Origin: Pseudotamlana agarivorans
Lineage (GTDB): Bacteria; Bacteroidota; Bacteroidia; Flavobacteriales; Flavobacteriaceae
Direction: 5' to 3'
DNA length: 64,000 nucleotides
NCBI RefSeq assembly: GCF_018860245.1
Contig: NZ_JAHKPD010000003.1
Coordinates: 1 to 64,000, forward strand
Both the position numbers and the translations under genes were made by a program. Positions within the stretch are counted from its first letter, which is position 1; the number at the start of each line of letters is the position of its first letter. The notes beneath the pieces are model-generated. The model made no database searches and had not been told where the DNA came from. It saw only the letters and a list, made by a program, of their open reading frames with translations. Positions 17,657-26,229 of the stretch are shown here, in pieces.

Positions 17657-18238
17657 ATGCTCGGTTTAAAATTAGCAACAGATCCAAGATGGGTCAATAT
17701 CGTAGAGTCTAACATTGAGGAAATCCTCACAGACCACGCTTGGTGCGAACAAAAAGCTGCCACTAACGCGATTACCATCATTACTTTAAACTCTGAACAC
17801 ACCGATTTAGTGACCGAACTTTTAGAGCTCGCTAAAGAAGAATTAGAGCATTTTCAGATGGTACACGAAATCATTAAAAAACGTGGTTACACCTTAGGTA
17901 GAGAGCGAAAAGACAGCTATGTAAACGAGCTTTATAAATTCATGAATAAAGGCGGAAACCGCGTACAAAGCATGGTGGACCGACTTTTATTCTCGGCTAT
18001 GATTGAAGCTAGGAGTTGCGAACGTTTTAAATTACTTTCTAAACGTATAAAAGACCCTGAACTTTCAAAATTTTATCACGACTTAATGATAAGTGAGGCT
18101 GGACATTACACCACATTCCTGAAATTTGCACGTCAATATGGTCAAGATGTCGATGTTGATACACGTTGGAAGGAACTTATTGAATTTGAAGCTAAAGTGA
18201 TTCAGAATTACGGAAAGAGCGAAACCATTCACGGGTAA
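17657..18238 (+). CDS. miaE: tRNA-(ms2io6A)-hydroxylase MiaE
   Basis: About 193 residues of a four-helix non-heme diiron monooxygenase. MiaE hydroxylates the isopentenyl chain of ms2i6A at position 37 of tRNAs reading UNN codons. The ferritin-like metal ligands are visible in ELAKEELEHFQMVHEII, IEARSCERFKLL and ISEAGHYTTF (E-x2-H and E-x2-H patterns). I choose ATG 17657 (MLGLKLATDPRWV, the usual family start); an in-frame TTG at 17648 would add three residues. It starts 48 bp after recG on the same strand. Confidence 0.9.
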   Translation: MLGLKLATDPRWVNIVESNIEEILTDHAWCEQKAATNAITIITLNSEHTDLVTELLELAKEELEHFQMVHEIIKKRGYTLGRERKDSYVNELYKFMNKGGNRVQSMVDRLLFSAMIEARSCERFKLLSKRIKDPELSKFYHDLMISEAGHYTTFLKFARQYGQDVDVDTRWKELIEFEAKVIQNYGKSETIHG

Positions 18239-18316
18239 TTAAGTCTTTTCAACGCATTAAAAACAACATAACAATCCTTTATACTTCAGGAACACTATTA
18301 AAAATAGCGCATTTTT

Positions 18317-19186
18317 ATGACTCTAATAATATCTTTTGTTGTGATTTCTATCATCCTGTTTTTCGTCTGGAAACATAAAAACAAGAATAAATGGCAAAAG
18401 CCCACAACATCATTTCCTGAAGCATGGCGACCAATATTAATTGAAAAAGTAAATTTTTACAATGCGTTGAATACTAGTGAGCAAACAAAATTTGAATATC
18501 AAATCCAAGAATTCTTACTAAACTGTAAAGTAACCGGTATAAAAACAACAGTTGATATCACCGATAAAATACTGGTAGCTTCAAGTGCTGTTATCCCTGT
18601 TTTTGGTTTTGACCATTGGACCTATACCAGTATAAACGAAGTACTTATTTATCCCAATTCCTTTAATAAAGATTATAAAATAGAGGGTGAAAATAGATTT
18701 GTTTTAGGCATGGTTGGTACAGGCGCTATGAATGGCATAATGATTCTTTCAAAAAAAGCTTTACATCAAGGTTTTAAAAACGATACAGACAAGAAAAACA
18801 CGGCCATCCACGAGTTTGTCCATTTAATTGATAAAACAGGAGGCCCAATTGATGGTGTTCCATCGGTCCTTATGGAAAAACAGTTTGCTATCCCATGGAT
18901 TGACCTAATCAACAAAGAAATTGAAGAGATCTACAAGGGCACATCAGATATTAACCCTTACGGCGGTACCAATAGAGCCGAATTTTTTTCTGTAATTAGT
19001 GAGTACTTTTTTGAACGCCCTAAACTACTTAAAAGAAAACACCCTGAGTTGTATGCCCTTTTGGAAAAAATATTCAATCAAGATATGGCATCCAGAAACT
19101 TACAAAAGAAAGTATATCAAACACATCGAAACACTCCCTGCCCTTGTAATAGCGGTAAAAAATTCAAGAAATGCTGTGGTAAATAA
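18317..19186 (+). CDS. M90 (MtfA-like) zinc peptidase with C-terminal SEC-C motif
   Basis: 289 residues: an N-terminal membrane segment (about 3-18), an MtfA/M90-type zincin domain with HEFVH (165-169), and a C-terminal SEC-C zinc-binding motif CPCNSGKKFKKCCGK that ends the protein. E. coli MtfA is a cytosolic peptidase acting on the regulator Mlc; here the membrane anchor and the SEC-C tail (a short zinc finger known from SecA, binding SecB or nucleic acid) are additions. The substrate is unknown. It is 78 bp downstream of miaE. Confidence 0.85.
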   Translation: MTLIISFVVISIILFFVWKHKNKNKWQKPTTSFPEAWRPILIEKVNFYNALNTSEQTKFEYQIQEFLLNCKVTGIKTTVDITDKILVASSAVIPVFGFDHWTYTSINEVLIYPNSFNKDYKIEGENRFVLGMVGTGAMNGIMILSKKALHQGFKNDTDKKNTAIHEFVHLIDKTGGPIDGVPSVLMEKQFAIPWIDLINKEIEEIYKGTSDINPYGGTNRAEFFSVISEYFFERPKLLKRKHPELYALLEKIFNQDMASRNLQKKVYQTHRNTPCPCNSGKKFKKCCGK

Positions 19187-19235
19187 AAGTATACAAGGCA
19201 TTATTTTCCTCCAATCCATCTCAAACAGATTGATT

Positions 19236-19243
19236 AACTTTGC
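19236..19243 (+). promoter_or_regulatory. -7 promoter box for mutS2
   Basis: TAACTTTG, an exact TAnnTTTG match, 32 bp before the mutS2 ATG. No -33 element at the expected spacing. Confidence 0.4.
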
Positions 19244-19274
19244 AATTCTCAAATCCTAGAGGCTATATTAAAGC

Positions 19275-21440
19275 ATGATTCATATTCATCAAAAAACATT
19301 ACAAGATTTAGAATTTCAAACGGTTTTACAACAAGTTAGTGAGCACTGTATTACGCCACTCGGTCATCAAAAAGCCTTAGAAATTTCACCATATAAAAAC
19401 AAAGAAACACTACTTTTTTCTTTACAACTCACCAATGAGTACATATCATCGTTTTACAACGATAACCGCATACCAAATCACAGTTTCGATGCCATTACTA
19501 AAGAGTTACAGCTTTTAAACATTGAAAATACTTTTTTAGAAGTTCATGGCTTAAAGAAAATAGTCGCTATGTCCATAACTGTGAATGACATTGTTGTTTT
19601 CTTAAAGAAATTTGAAGAATATTACCCGAATCTATATCAATTTGCTTCACACATTGAAGTTACTAAACTTCTAATTGAAAAAGTAGACGCTATTGTAGAC
19701 CGTTTTGGAGATATTAAAGACAACGCATCTACTTTATTATTTGAATTACGCCAGTCTCTTAATAAAGTAAAGGGCAAAATTAATGCGAGTTTCAGCACTG
19801 CTTTAAATACCTATCACAGTCTCGAGTATCTTGATGACATTAGAGAGTCTGTAGTGGACAACAAACGTGTATTAGCCGTAAAAGCCATGTATCGCCGTAA
19901 AGTTAGAGGGGCTATTATGGGTGGCAGTAAAACGGGGAGTATTGTATATATTGAACCTGAAACCACTTTACAGCATACCCGTGAACTCAATAATTTAGAA
20001 TACGAAGAGCATGAAGAGATTGTTCGTATTTTAAAGGAGGTCACCGATTATATTCGTCCGTTTTTACCCTTATTAGAAGACTACCAGAACTTTTTGGTTG
20101 CTATAGATGTGATTTCCGCGAAAGCGAAATACGCCCAATCCATGAACGGCATTCTTCCTGAGTTTTCAGAAGAAAAAAGCATGTACTTACGTGATGCCTA
20201 CCACCCTATTTTATATTTAAGTAATTTAGAAAAGAAGCAAAAAACCTTTCCGCAGACTGTTAAATTAAAAGAAGATAGCCGCATCATTGTAATCTCAGGA
20301 CCCAATGCCGGTGGAAAAAGTATCACCTTAAAAACAGTTGGTTTACTCCAAGTGATGCTTCAAAGTGGCATGCTCATTCCTGTGCACGAACGTAGTAAAG
20401 TTTGCTTATTCGACCGCATTTTAAGTGATATTGGCGACAATCAATCAATTGAAAATCATTTAAGCACTTACAGTTACCGTTTAAAACAAATGAATTACTT
20501 CTTAAGAAAGTGTAATAAAAACACACTCTTCTTAATTGATGAATTCGGTACCGGTTCAGATCCTGAACTTGGTGGCGCTTTAGCAGAAACTTTTTTAGAA
20601 GAGTTTTACCATCGTGAAGCTTTTGGAATTATTACCACCCACTACTCCAATTTGAAGATTCTGGCTAACGAAATGCCTAACATGCTTAACGCGAACATGC
20701 TTTTTGATGAACGTACACTAGAACCGCTTTTTAAATTGGTAATCGGTCAAGCCGGAAGTAGTTTTACCTTTGAAGTTGCTCAGAAAAATGGTATTCCTTA
20801 CGGATTGATAAACCGTGCAAAAAAGAAAATTGAGCGCAGTAAAGTCCGTTTTGACGCTACCATTGCCAAACTTCAAAAAGAACGCTCTAAGCTTGAAAAA
20901 ACAGGACAATCTTTAAAGCAAAATGAAAAGAAGAAGCTTGAAGAAGCTGATAAGTTAGAAGAAATAAACGCTAAAATTCAAAAGAAACTTGAAAGCTATC
21001 AAGAATTGTATGATAGCAATCAGCGCTTGATTTATCTCGGACAAAAAGTTAATGATATTGCTGAAAAGTATTTCGAAAACAAACAAAAGCGTGAACTCAT
21101 GTCGGAGCTTTTTAAAGTGGTTCAAATAGAAAACTCGAAACGTAAAAAGGTTACAGCCAAGCAGAAAAAAGTTATTAAAGCCAAAGAACAAAAGGTAAAA
21201 CAAGAAGCTGAAAAGAAAGTTGAAGTGATTCGTGAAAAGAAAAAAGTAGCGAAACAAAAAGCTATTGCCGCCCCTAAACCAAAGCCTACTTTAAACCTAG
21301 GAGACCGTGTTCGCATGGAGGACGGACGCGCCATTGGTACTATAGATAAGATTGAAAAAAACAAAGCTGTTGTGAATTACGGCATTTTTACGACTAACGT
21401 TAGTATGGACCAACTAGAACTGGTTGAAGCAAAAAAATGA
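19275..21440 (+). CDS. mutS2: MutS2-family DNA-binding ATPase lacking the Smr nuclease domain
   Basis: 721 residues. The MutS ABC-type ATPase core shows Walker A SGPNAGGKSITLKT (about 341-354), Walker B TLFLIDEFGTGSDP and the H-loop TTHYSNLK. N-terminal clamp/lever helices and a Lys/Glu-rich coiled coil (about 515-660) follow MutS2 order. MutS2 acts in recombination suppression and ribosome rescue. The C terminus stops after a KOW-like segment (LGDRVRMEDGRAIGTIDKIE) with no Smr domain, so the usual endonuclease function is absent; short MutS2 proteins of this kind occur in Bacteroidota. Its last four bases overlap the start of the next gene. It contains one TTTCCGCGAAAGCG copy. Confidence 0.92.
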   Translation: MIHIHQKTLQDLEFQTVLQQVSEHCITPLGHQKALEISPYKNKETLLFSLQLTNEYISSFYNDNRIPNHSFDAITKELQLLNIENTFLEVHGLKKIVAMSITVNDIVVFLKKFEEYYPNLYQFASHIEVTKLLIEKVDAIVDRFGDIKDNASTLLFELRQSLNKVKGKINASFSTALNTYHSLEYLDDIRESVVDNKRVLAVKAMYRRKVRGAIMGGSKTGSIVYIEPETTLQHTRELNNLEYEEHEEIVRILKEVTDYIRPFLPLLEDYQNFLVAIDVISAKAKYAQSMNGILPEFSEEKSMYLRDAYHPILYLSNLEKKQKTFPQTVKLKEDSRIIVISGPNAGGKSITLKTVGLLQVMLQSGMLIPVHERSKVCLFDRILSDIGDNQSIENHLSTYSYRLKQMNYFLRKCNKNTLFLIDEFGTGSDPELGGALAETFLEEFYHREAFGIITTHYSNLKILANEMPNMLNANMLFDERTLEPLFKLVIGQAGSSFTFEVAQKNGIPYGLINRAKKKIERSKVRFDATIAKLQKERSKLEKTGQSLKQNEKKKLEEADKLEEINAKIQKKLESYQELYDSNQRLIYLGQKVNDIAEKYFENKQKRELMSELFKVVQIENSKRKKVTAKQKKVIKAKEQKVKQEAEKKVEVIREKKKVAKQKAIAAPKPKPTLNLGDRVRMEDGRAIGTIDKIEKNKAVVNYGIFTTNVSMDQLELVEAKK
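20113..20126 (+). repeat. TTTCCGCGAAAGCG 14-mer, copy 2
   Basis: Exact copy within mutS2, again encoding Ser-Ala-Lys-Ala and again on the plus strand. See findings. Confidence 0.6.
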
Positions 21441-21853
21441 TAGACTTACCAAAACATAAACAACTGATACTTTTTGATGGGGTTTGCAACCTTTGCGACA
21501 GCTCGGTGCAATACGTTATAAAACACGATCGCGAAAACAAGTTTTTGTATACGGCGCTACAAAGCGCTGTTGGAAAAGAAATTATTGATGCCTATAATAT
21601 TGATGTGAATAAAACCGATTCCATTTTACTGTATTCACCCGAATTTGGTGTTAAATATAAATCTACGGCAGCCTTAAAAATCGCTACACAGCTTGGTTTT
21701 CCTAGAAATTTAATGGGTATATTTTTGATTGTTCCCGCATTTATTAGAAACTGGGTTTATGATTTTATAGCCAAAAACCGCTACAAATGGTATGGTAAAA
21801 AAGAAGCTTGTATGATTCCTACGCCTGAATTAAAAAGCAAGTTTTTGGAATAG
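21437..21853 (+). CDS. DCC-family thiol-disulfide oxidoreductase-like protein (DUF393)
   Basis: 138 residues of the DCC family. The thioredoxin-like active site is DGVCNLCDSSVQ with Cys17 and Cys20, preceded by ILF and followed by the family signature FLYTALQS. There is no signal peptide, so it is cytoplasmic. The ATG overlaps the mutS2 stop (ATGA), indicating translational coupling. Substrates of this family are not defined. Confidence 0.88.
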   Translation: MIDLPKHKQLILFDGVCNLCDSSVQYVIKHDRENKFLYTALQSAVGKEIIDAYNIDVNKTDSILLYSPEFGVKYKSTAALKIATQLGFPRNLMGIFLIVPAFIRNWVYDFIAKNRYKWYGKKEACMIPTPELKSKFLE

Positions 21854-21854
21854 A

Positions 21855-22676
21855 CTATTCGCTTACCAAGCTCCCCCATTCGGTCCAAGAACCATCATAA
21901 ACTGAAATATTTTCATACCCCGAAATGGTAGCTCCTAATGCCAAAACACAGGCCGTAATACCCGATCCACAAGAGAAAATAATAGGTTCATCTTTTTTAA
22001 CTAATTTTTGAAAAGCTTTTTCTATGTCTGCCTTAGATTTTAATTTCCCTTCGGAAAGCAAATCTGTAAAAGACAAATTCACCGAATTAGGAATGGTCCC
22101 CATGCGCAAACCTTCTTTAGGTTCTGGTACTTTACATTGGTATCTCTCGGAAGCCCGCGCGTCAATAATGGTATGCGATTTGTTTTCTGAAGCCATTTTA
22201 ACATCATTAAAAAACTGCATAAAACCAGGTTGTAATTCTGCATTAAAATCACCTGAAGTTCCTTGATAAAATTGTGCTTTTTCAACGGGGTAATTAGCCG
22301 CATTCCAAGCAGGAAAACCACCATTTAAAATCGCTACGTTTTCATAACCAAAAGCTTTAAACAACCACCAAACCCGGGCACTTGAATAAATACCTTTATC
22401 ATCATAAACCACAATAGCAGAGTCGTTATTGATACCCAACTGACGTGCCTCTACTTGGAATTGAGCTTCAGAAGGAAACGCACTAGGAAAAGGATCGGCC
22501 ACGTTGCTGAACTTCTGTTTAATATCAAAAAATCGAGCCCCCAGAATTTGCTCAGAGCTCTCATCAAAAACCTTCGCAATCGTCCCGTCTAAAACAACAA
22601 GATTAGGCGCCTCTAAATTTTCACGCAACCAATCCACAGAAACAACAGGCTCTGGGTTATTTATTTTATCAGACAT
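21855..22676 (-). CDS. Sulfurtransferase, two rhodanese domains (3-mercaptopyruvate type)
   Basis: 273 residues with two rhodanese modules. The first, catalytically inactive, covers about 1-130 (VSVDWLRENL, VVYDDKGIYSSARVWWLF); the second, about 150-273, has the catalytic loop FSCGSGITACVLAL. The CGSGxT loop is characteristic of 3-mercaptopyruvate sulfurtransferase (SseA) rather than thiosulfate rhodanese, whose loop is CRKGVT-like. Its stop lies 1 bp from the end of the convergent DCC gene. Confidence 0.9.
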   Translation of the reverse strand: MSDKINNPEPVVSVDWLRENLEAPNLVVLDGTIAKVFDESSEQILGARFFDIKQKFSNVADPFPSAFPSEAQFQVEARQLGINNDSAIVVYDDKGIYSSARVWWLFKAFGYENVAILNGGFPAWNAANYPVEKAQFYQGTSGDFNAELQPGFMQFFNDVKMASENKSHTIIDARASERYQCKVPEPKEGLRMGTIPNSVNLSFTDLLSEGKLKSKADIEKAFQKLVKKDEPIIFSCGSGITACVLALGATISGYENISVYDGSWTEWGSLVSE

Positions 22677-22679
22677 AAT

Positions 22680-22862
22680 TTAATGTATTAACACTTAACT
22701 ACTTTTTCACTCCCTTTACTTAACTACTAAACTACTTTTATATACAGATCCCCAACTACTTAACTCCTTAACTCCTACTATTCATATAACTAATCCACTA
22801 CTTAACTACTTCTATAAACAAAGCTACTCCACTCCTTAACTTCTTAACTCCTATTCTACTTT
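22680..22862. repeat. Degenerate CTTAACTACTT-type repeat spacer
   Basis: The 187-bp gap between two minus-strand genes is made almost wholly of variants of CTTAACTACT and CCTTAACTCC, strongly A/C/T-biased with very few G on the plus strand. No gene is visible. The word resembles the GTTAAACA array at 9740. Confidence 0.75.
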
Positions 22863-22863
22863 A

Positions 22864-24189
22864 CTACTTTACAGATTCATACCCATCATCCCAATTCTCA
22901 GGTTTCGGGTCGTGTAATTTCCCTAAAGATTTCGCTACCAACATAGATACCGTAGCATCACCAGTAACATTCACAACCGTTCTTAGCATATCTAGAGGTC
23001 TATCAACGGCAAAAATTAATGCAATTCCAATAGGTAATAATTCAGCAGGAAACCCTATAGATTCTAACACGATCACTAGCATTACTAAACCTGCACTTGG
23101 CACTGCAGCACTTCCAATAGAAGCTAATAATGCCGTAGCGATAATCACCAATTGATTAGAAAAAGTTAAACCTTCAGGCCAAATGACCTGCATAATAAAC
23201 ACTGCGGCAATCCCTTGGTACAAACTCGTACCATCCATATTTACGGTAGCACCAACAGGTAAAACAAAACCAGATACTTCTTTATCGACACCCAAATGCT
23301 CTTCAACACGCTCCATAGTTACAGGTAAAGTAGCTGCACTACTACTGGTTGAAAAGGCTAATAATTGCGCCGGACTTATTTCTTTTAAAAACCACATTGG
23401 CGATTTTTTTACGTAAACACCTATTAAAAGAAGGTAGAAACAAATCATAAGTAATAATCCACCTATGACGCAAAATGCGTAAAAAAGCAGTTTAATAAGT
23501 ATTTCGACGTCATCAAAAGCAATAATAACGTTTGCTAATAATGCAAATACTGCATAAGGCGCAAAAAGCATGATTAAATCGACCATTTTCATGACAACAT
23601 CGTTAAGTGATTCGAAGAAGTCAACTAAAGGTTTGGCTTTCTTTTCGCCTATAAGCAACAAACAAATCCCTACGAATAGCGCGAAAAAAATAATTTGAAG
23701 CATAGAAGCTTCAGCGAAAGACTTAAAAATATTACTCGGAAAAATATCAACTAGCGCTTGTAATGGACCAGCATCCTTTTGAGCATTGGCTTTCATTAAC
23801 TTATCGGTAACTCCTGCATCATTTTCGTATTTCAGTTTAATTTTTTCAATAGTGTCTTGAGGCATACCGTTTCCTGGTTTTACCAGGTTTACAATACTTA
23901 AACCGATAACAATAGCCACTAAAGTGGTTGCGATATAAATACCTAGGGTGCGTAAACCCATTGATTTTATTTTGGAAATATCCTTTAAATCTGAAATCCC
24001 TTTAATTAAAGACGCCAAAATTAAAGGTACTGCGATGAGCTTAAGTAGATTGATAAATATGGTCCCGAAAGGCGCTATCCAATCGGTAACAAAACCTTTA
24101 CCACTATCGATGGAATTCATGATAAAGCCAAAAATGACTCCTAAAAACATACCAATTATAATCTTCCAGTGCAGTGCTAATTTTTTCAT
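22864..24189 (-). CDS. Dicarboxylate/amino acid:cation symporter (DAACS family)
   Basis: 441 residues of the GltP/DctA family of Na+- or H+-coupled glutamate/aspartate/C4-dicarboxylate symporters in the inner membrane. About eight hydrophobic helices are visible. Substrate-site signatures are the serine-rich hairpin AFSTSSSAATLPVTM, PVGATVNMDGTSLYQ in the helix 7 region, and GSAAVPSAGLVML in the second hairpin. The ion and substrate cannot be told from sequence by eye. A polar C terminus (KLHDPKPENWDDGYESVK) is cytoplasmic. Confidence 0.92.
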   Translation of the reverse strand: MKKLALHWKIIIGMFLGVIFGFIMNSIDSGKGFVTDWIAPFGTIFINLLKLIAVPLILASLIKGISDLKDISKIKSMGLRTLGIYIATTLVAIVIGLSIVNLVKPGNGMPQDTIEKIKLKYENDAGVTDKLMKANAQKDAGPLQALVDIFPSNIFKSFAEASMLQIIFFALFVGICLLLIGEKKAKPLVDFFESLNDVVMKMVDLIMLFAPYAVFALLANVIIAFDDVEILIKLLFYAFCVIGGLLLMICFYLLLIGVYVKKSPMWFLKEISPAQLLAFSTSSSAATLPVTMERVEEHLGVDKEVSGFVLPVGATVNMDGTSLYQGIAAVFIMQVIWPEGLTFSNQLVIIATALLASIGSAAVPSAGLVMLVIVLESIGFPAELLPIGIALIFAVDRPLDMLRTVVNVTGDATVSMLVAKSLGKLHDPKPENWDDGYESVK

Positions 24190-24388
24190 GGGCTATTTTA
24201 GTGCGTTAACAAGCCCGAAGATAAGTATTTTTCAAAATTTTAGAATTCTAAACCTAATAAATCTATGAATTTGGGTTGAATTGGTTTTAAATTGAAAGAA
24301 TAATTAGGTTTAATTCACCTATTTATTAGAATAGCAAAAAGTAATTAAACGTAAAGAACAATCGCTAAGTCTTGTTACCAGTACAAAC

Positions 24389-24415
24389 GTCACCCTGAAC
24401 TCGTTTCAGGGTGAC
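24389..24415. repeat. Dispersed-type palindrome GTCACCCTGAA
   Basis: GTCACCCTGAA (24389-24399) pairs perfectly with TTCAGGGTGAC (24405-24415) around a 5-nt loop. It lies in the 323-bp spacer between the symporter and higA, which otherwise shows no gene. Palindromes of this core are very abundant between genes in Flavobacteria (from memory). Confidence 0.8.
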
Positions 24416-24512
24416 ACAAAAACGATATAATCATCTATTAATCAACAACCTAATATTTATATATTTTTTTTACCTTAAAGCAAACAAAAACTACCAATCT
24501 CTAAAAAAGAAC

Positions 24513-24815
24513 ATGAAAAAACTAAATAACATACATCCTGGTGAAATTTTGAACTTTGAATTTCTTGAACCTCTTGAAATTTCGGCTTACCGCCTATCAA
24601 AAGATTTAAAAATACCGCAAACTAGAATTTCGGAAATTATAAAAGGAAAACGAAGAATTACCGCTGATACAGCACTGCGCCTGAGTAAATATTTTGGTAA
24701 TTCAGCTAAATCCTGGCTCGGACTTCAAGACGACTATGACATTGAAGAAGAACAGCTCAAAAAGCAAGCAGAATTAAACGACATCAAACAGCACGATAGC
24801 AAAAACGTGGCTTAA
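24513..24815 (+). CDS. higA: HigA-family antitoxin-like XRE regulator, no adjacent toxin
   Basis: 100 residues. The N terminus NIHPGEILNFEFLEPL is the HigA/VapI signature; the helix-turn-helix spans about 22-60 (ISAYRLSKDLKIPQTRISEI), followed by RRITADTALRLSKYFG and SWLGLQDDYD. In HigBA modules a RelE-type toxin (HigB) is normally encoded just upstream. The 210 bp upstream contain no such ORF and the downstream region is a structured repeat, so this looks like an orphan antitoxin or free regulator. Start is ATG 24513; a longer in-frame extension to 24411 has unlikely sequence. Confidence 0.88.
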   Translation: MKKLNNIHPGEILNFEFLEPLEISAYRLSKDLKIPQTRISEIIKGKRRITADTALRLSKYFGNSAKSWLGLQDDYDIEEEQLKKQAELNDIKQHDSKNVA

Positions 24816-24839
24816 GGCTCAAAATTCGCAAACAAGCCT

Positions 24840-24975
24840 AGCCCCGATTGAAACGGCATCCTTTTTTGTGCCTTTTCCGAAACTCGAATGAAGTACTGAC
24901 TTTAGTTATTAGCAGACACATAAAGTCTAGTACTAAACAAAATCAGCACAAAAAAGATATAGTGTAAAGCGGGAA
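24840..24975. repeat. Structured palindromic repeat, copy 1
   Basis: On the plus strand a 15-nt box GATTGAAACGGCATC (24846-24860) is followed by CTTTTTTGTGC (24861-24871). This pairs perfectly with GCACAAAAAAG (24946-24956), whose last G begins a second box GATATAGTGTAAAGC (24956-24970). CCCG (24843-24846) and CGGG (24970-24973) can close the outside. The 74-nt interior is not conserved with copy 2. It lies between the convergent ends of higA and aroC. The two boxes recur at 42786 and 42826. Confidence 0.75.
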
Positions 24976-24982
24976 ATAGCTT

Positions 24983-26044
24983 CTAATGATACATTTTATT
25001 AATTAAGAAGAAATCGGCTATCACTAAGGCTGCCATGGCTTCAACAATAGGTACGGCGCGTGGCACCACACAAGGATCGTGACGTCCTTTACCTTGCATT
25101 TCAACGGTGTTTCCTTCTTTATCGATGGTTTCATATTTCTGAATTAGGGTTGCTACAGGCTTAAAAGCGACGCTGAAATAAATGTCCATGCCGTTGCTTA
25201 TCCCCCCTTGAATACCACCTGAAAAGTTCGTTTTTGTAGAACCGTCGTTGTTGAATTTATCGTTATGATCGCTTCCGTACATGGTACTTCCTTCAAATCC
25301 GCTTCCATACTCAAAACCTTTTACGGCGTTGATTGAAAGCATGGCTTTACCTAGTTCGGCATGTAATTTATCGAAAACAGGCTCGCCAAGACCAGCAGGT
25401 ACATTTTTAATCACACAACTTACAATACCACCAACGGTATCGCCTTTTCCGCGAACTTCCTTAATATATCCTTCCATTTTGGCAGCCATATCTTGGTCTG
25501 GACAACGCACAATGTTAGATTCTACTTTTGTAAGGTCTAACTCATTATAAGGCTTATCTAATTTCATAGCACCAACCCCAGAAACATAGGCGGTGAACTC
25601 AATGTTTGCTAGCATTTGTTTGGCGATAGCTCCTGCCACCACACGACATGCGGTTTCACGTGCAGAACTGCGTCCGCCACCACGGTAATCACGAATACCG
25701 TACTTTTTATCGTAAGTATAATCGGCGTGACTTGGACGGTAACTGTCCTTTATATGTGAGTAATCGTGAGATTTCTGGTTGGTGTTTTCAATCACAAAAC
25801 CTATTGAGGTTCCAGTAGTAACACCTTCAAAGATTCCTGAATGAAATTTAACCGTATCAGGCTCTTTACGTTGCGTAACAATGGCTGACTGCCCTGGTTT
25901 ACGTCTATTTAATTCATTTTGTATCGCTTCTAAATCTAATTTGATTCCAGAAGGACAGCCGTCAATTACACCTCCTAATGCAGGTCCGTGAGATTCACCG
26001 TAAGTCGTTAAATTAAATAGTTTTCCGAAGGAATTACCAGCCAT
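24983..26044 (-). CDS. aroC: Chorismate synthase
   Basis: 353 residues. Converts 5-enolpyruvylshikimate-3-phosphate to chorismate, the last shikimate-pathway step, with reduced FMN. Signatures present: [18 protein letters not shown] near the N terminus, [20 protein letters not shown] and [16 protein letters not shown] in the middle, and the C-terminal [18 protein letters not shown]. Length is normal. It stands alone, convergent with higA and divergent from the lpxH-like gene. Confidence 0.97.
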   Translation of the reverse strand: MAGNSFGKLFNLTTYGESHGPALGGVIDGCPSGIKLDLEAIQNELNRRKPGQSAIVTQRKEPDTVKFHSGIFEGVTTGTSIGFVIENTNQKSHDYSHIKDSYRPSHADYTYDKKYGIRDYRGGGRSSARETACRVVAGAIAKQMLANIEFTAYVSGVGAMKLDKPYNELDLTKVESNIVRCPDQDMAAKMEGYIKEVRGKGDTVGGIVSCVIKNVPAGLGEPVFDKLHAELGKAMLSINAVKGFEYGSGFEGSTMYGSDHNDKFNNDGSTKTNFSGGIQGGISNGMDIYFSVAFKPVATLIQKYETIDKEGNTVEMQGKGRHDPCVVPRAVPIVEAMAALVIADFFLINKMYH

Positions 26045-26229
26045 AATAAATATTTTTTGCTAAAGTAAATCTATTCTTAGAAATACGAAAACTAAAAAGC
26101 ACTAAGACCGTTGATTCCTGCAAAAAATTGCGTAACAATAGCTTAACAATATACTTATAATTAGATAATTATGTGGTAATACCCAAGTAACACTAAAGTA
26201 TTTTATTTATGTAAATAAATTAAACTCCG

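Noticed and set aside
24389-24512. HigB toxin upstream of higA
   Set aside because: The region contains a palindrome and A/T-rich leader; the only in-frame extension has implausible composition and no RelE-like motif.
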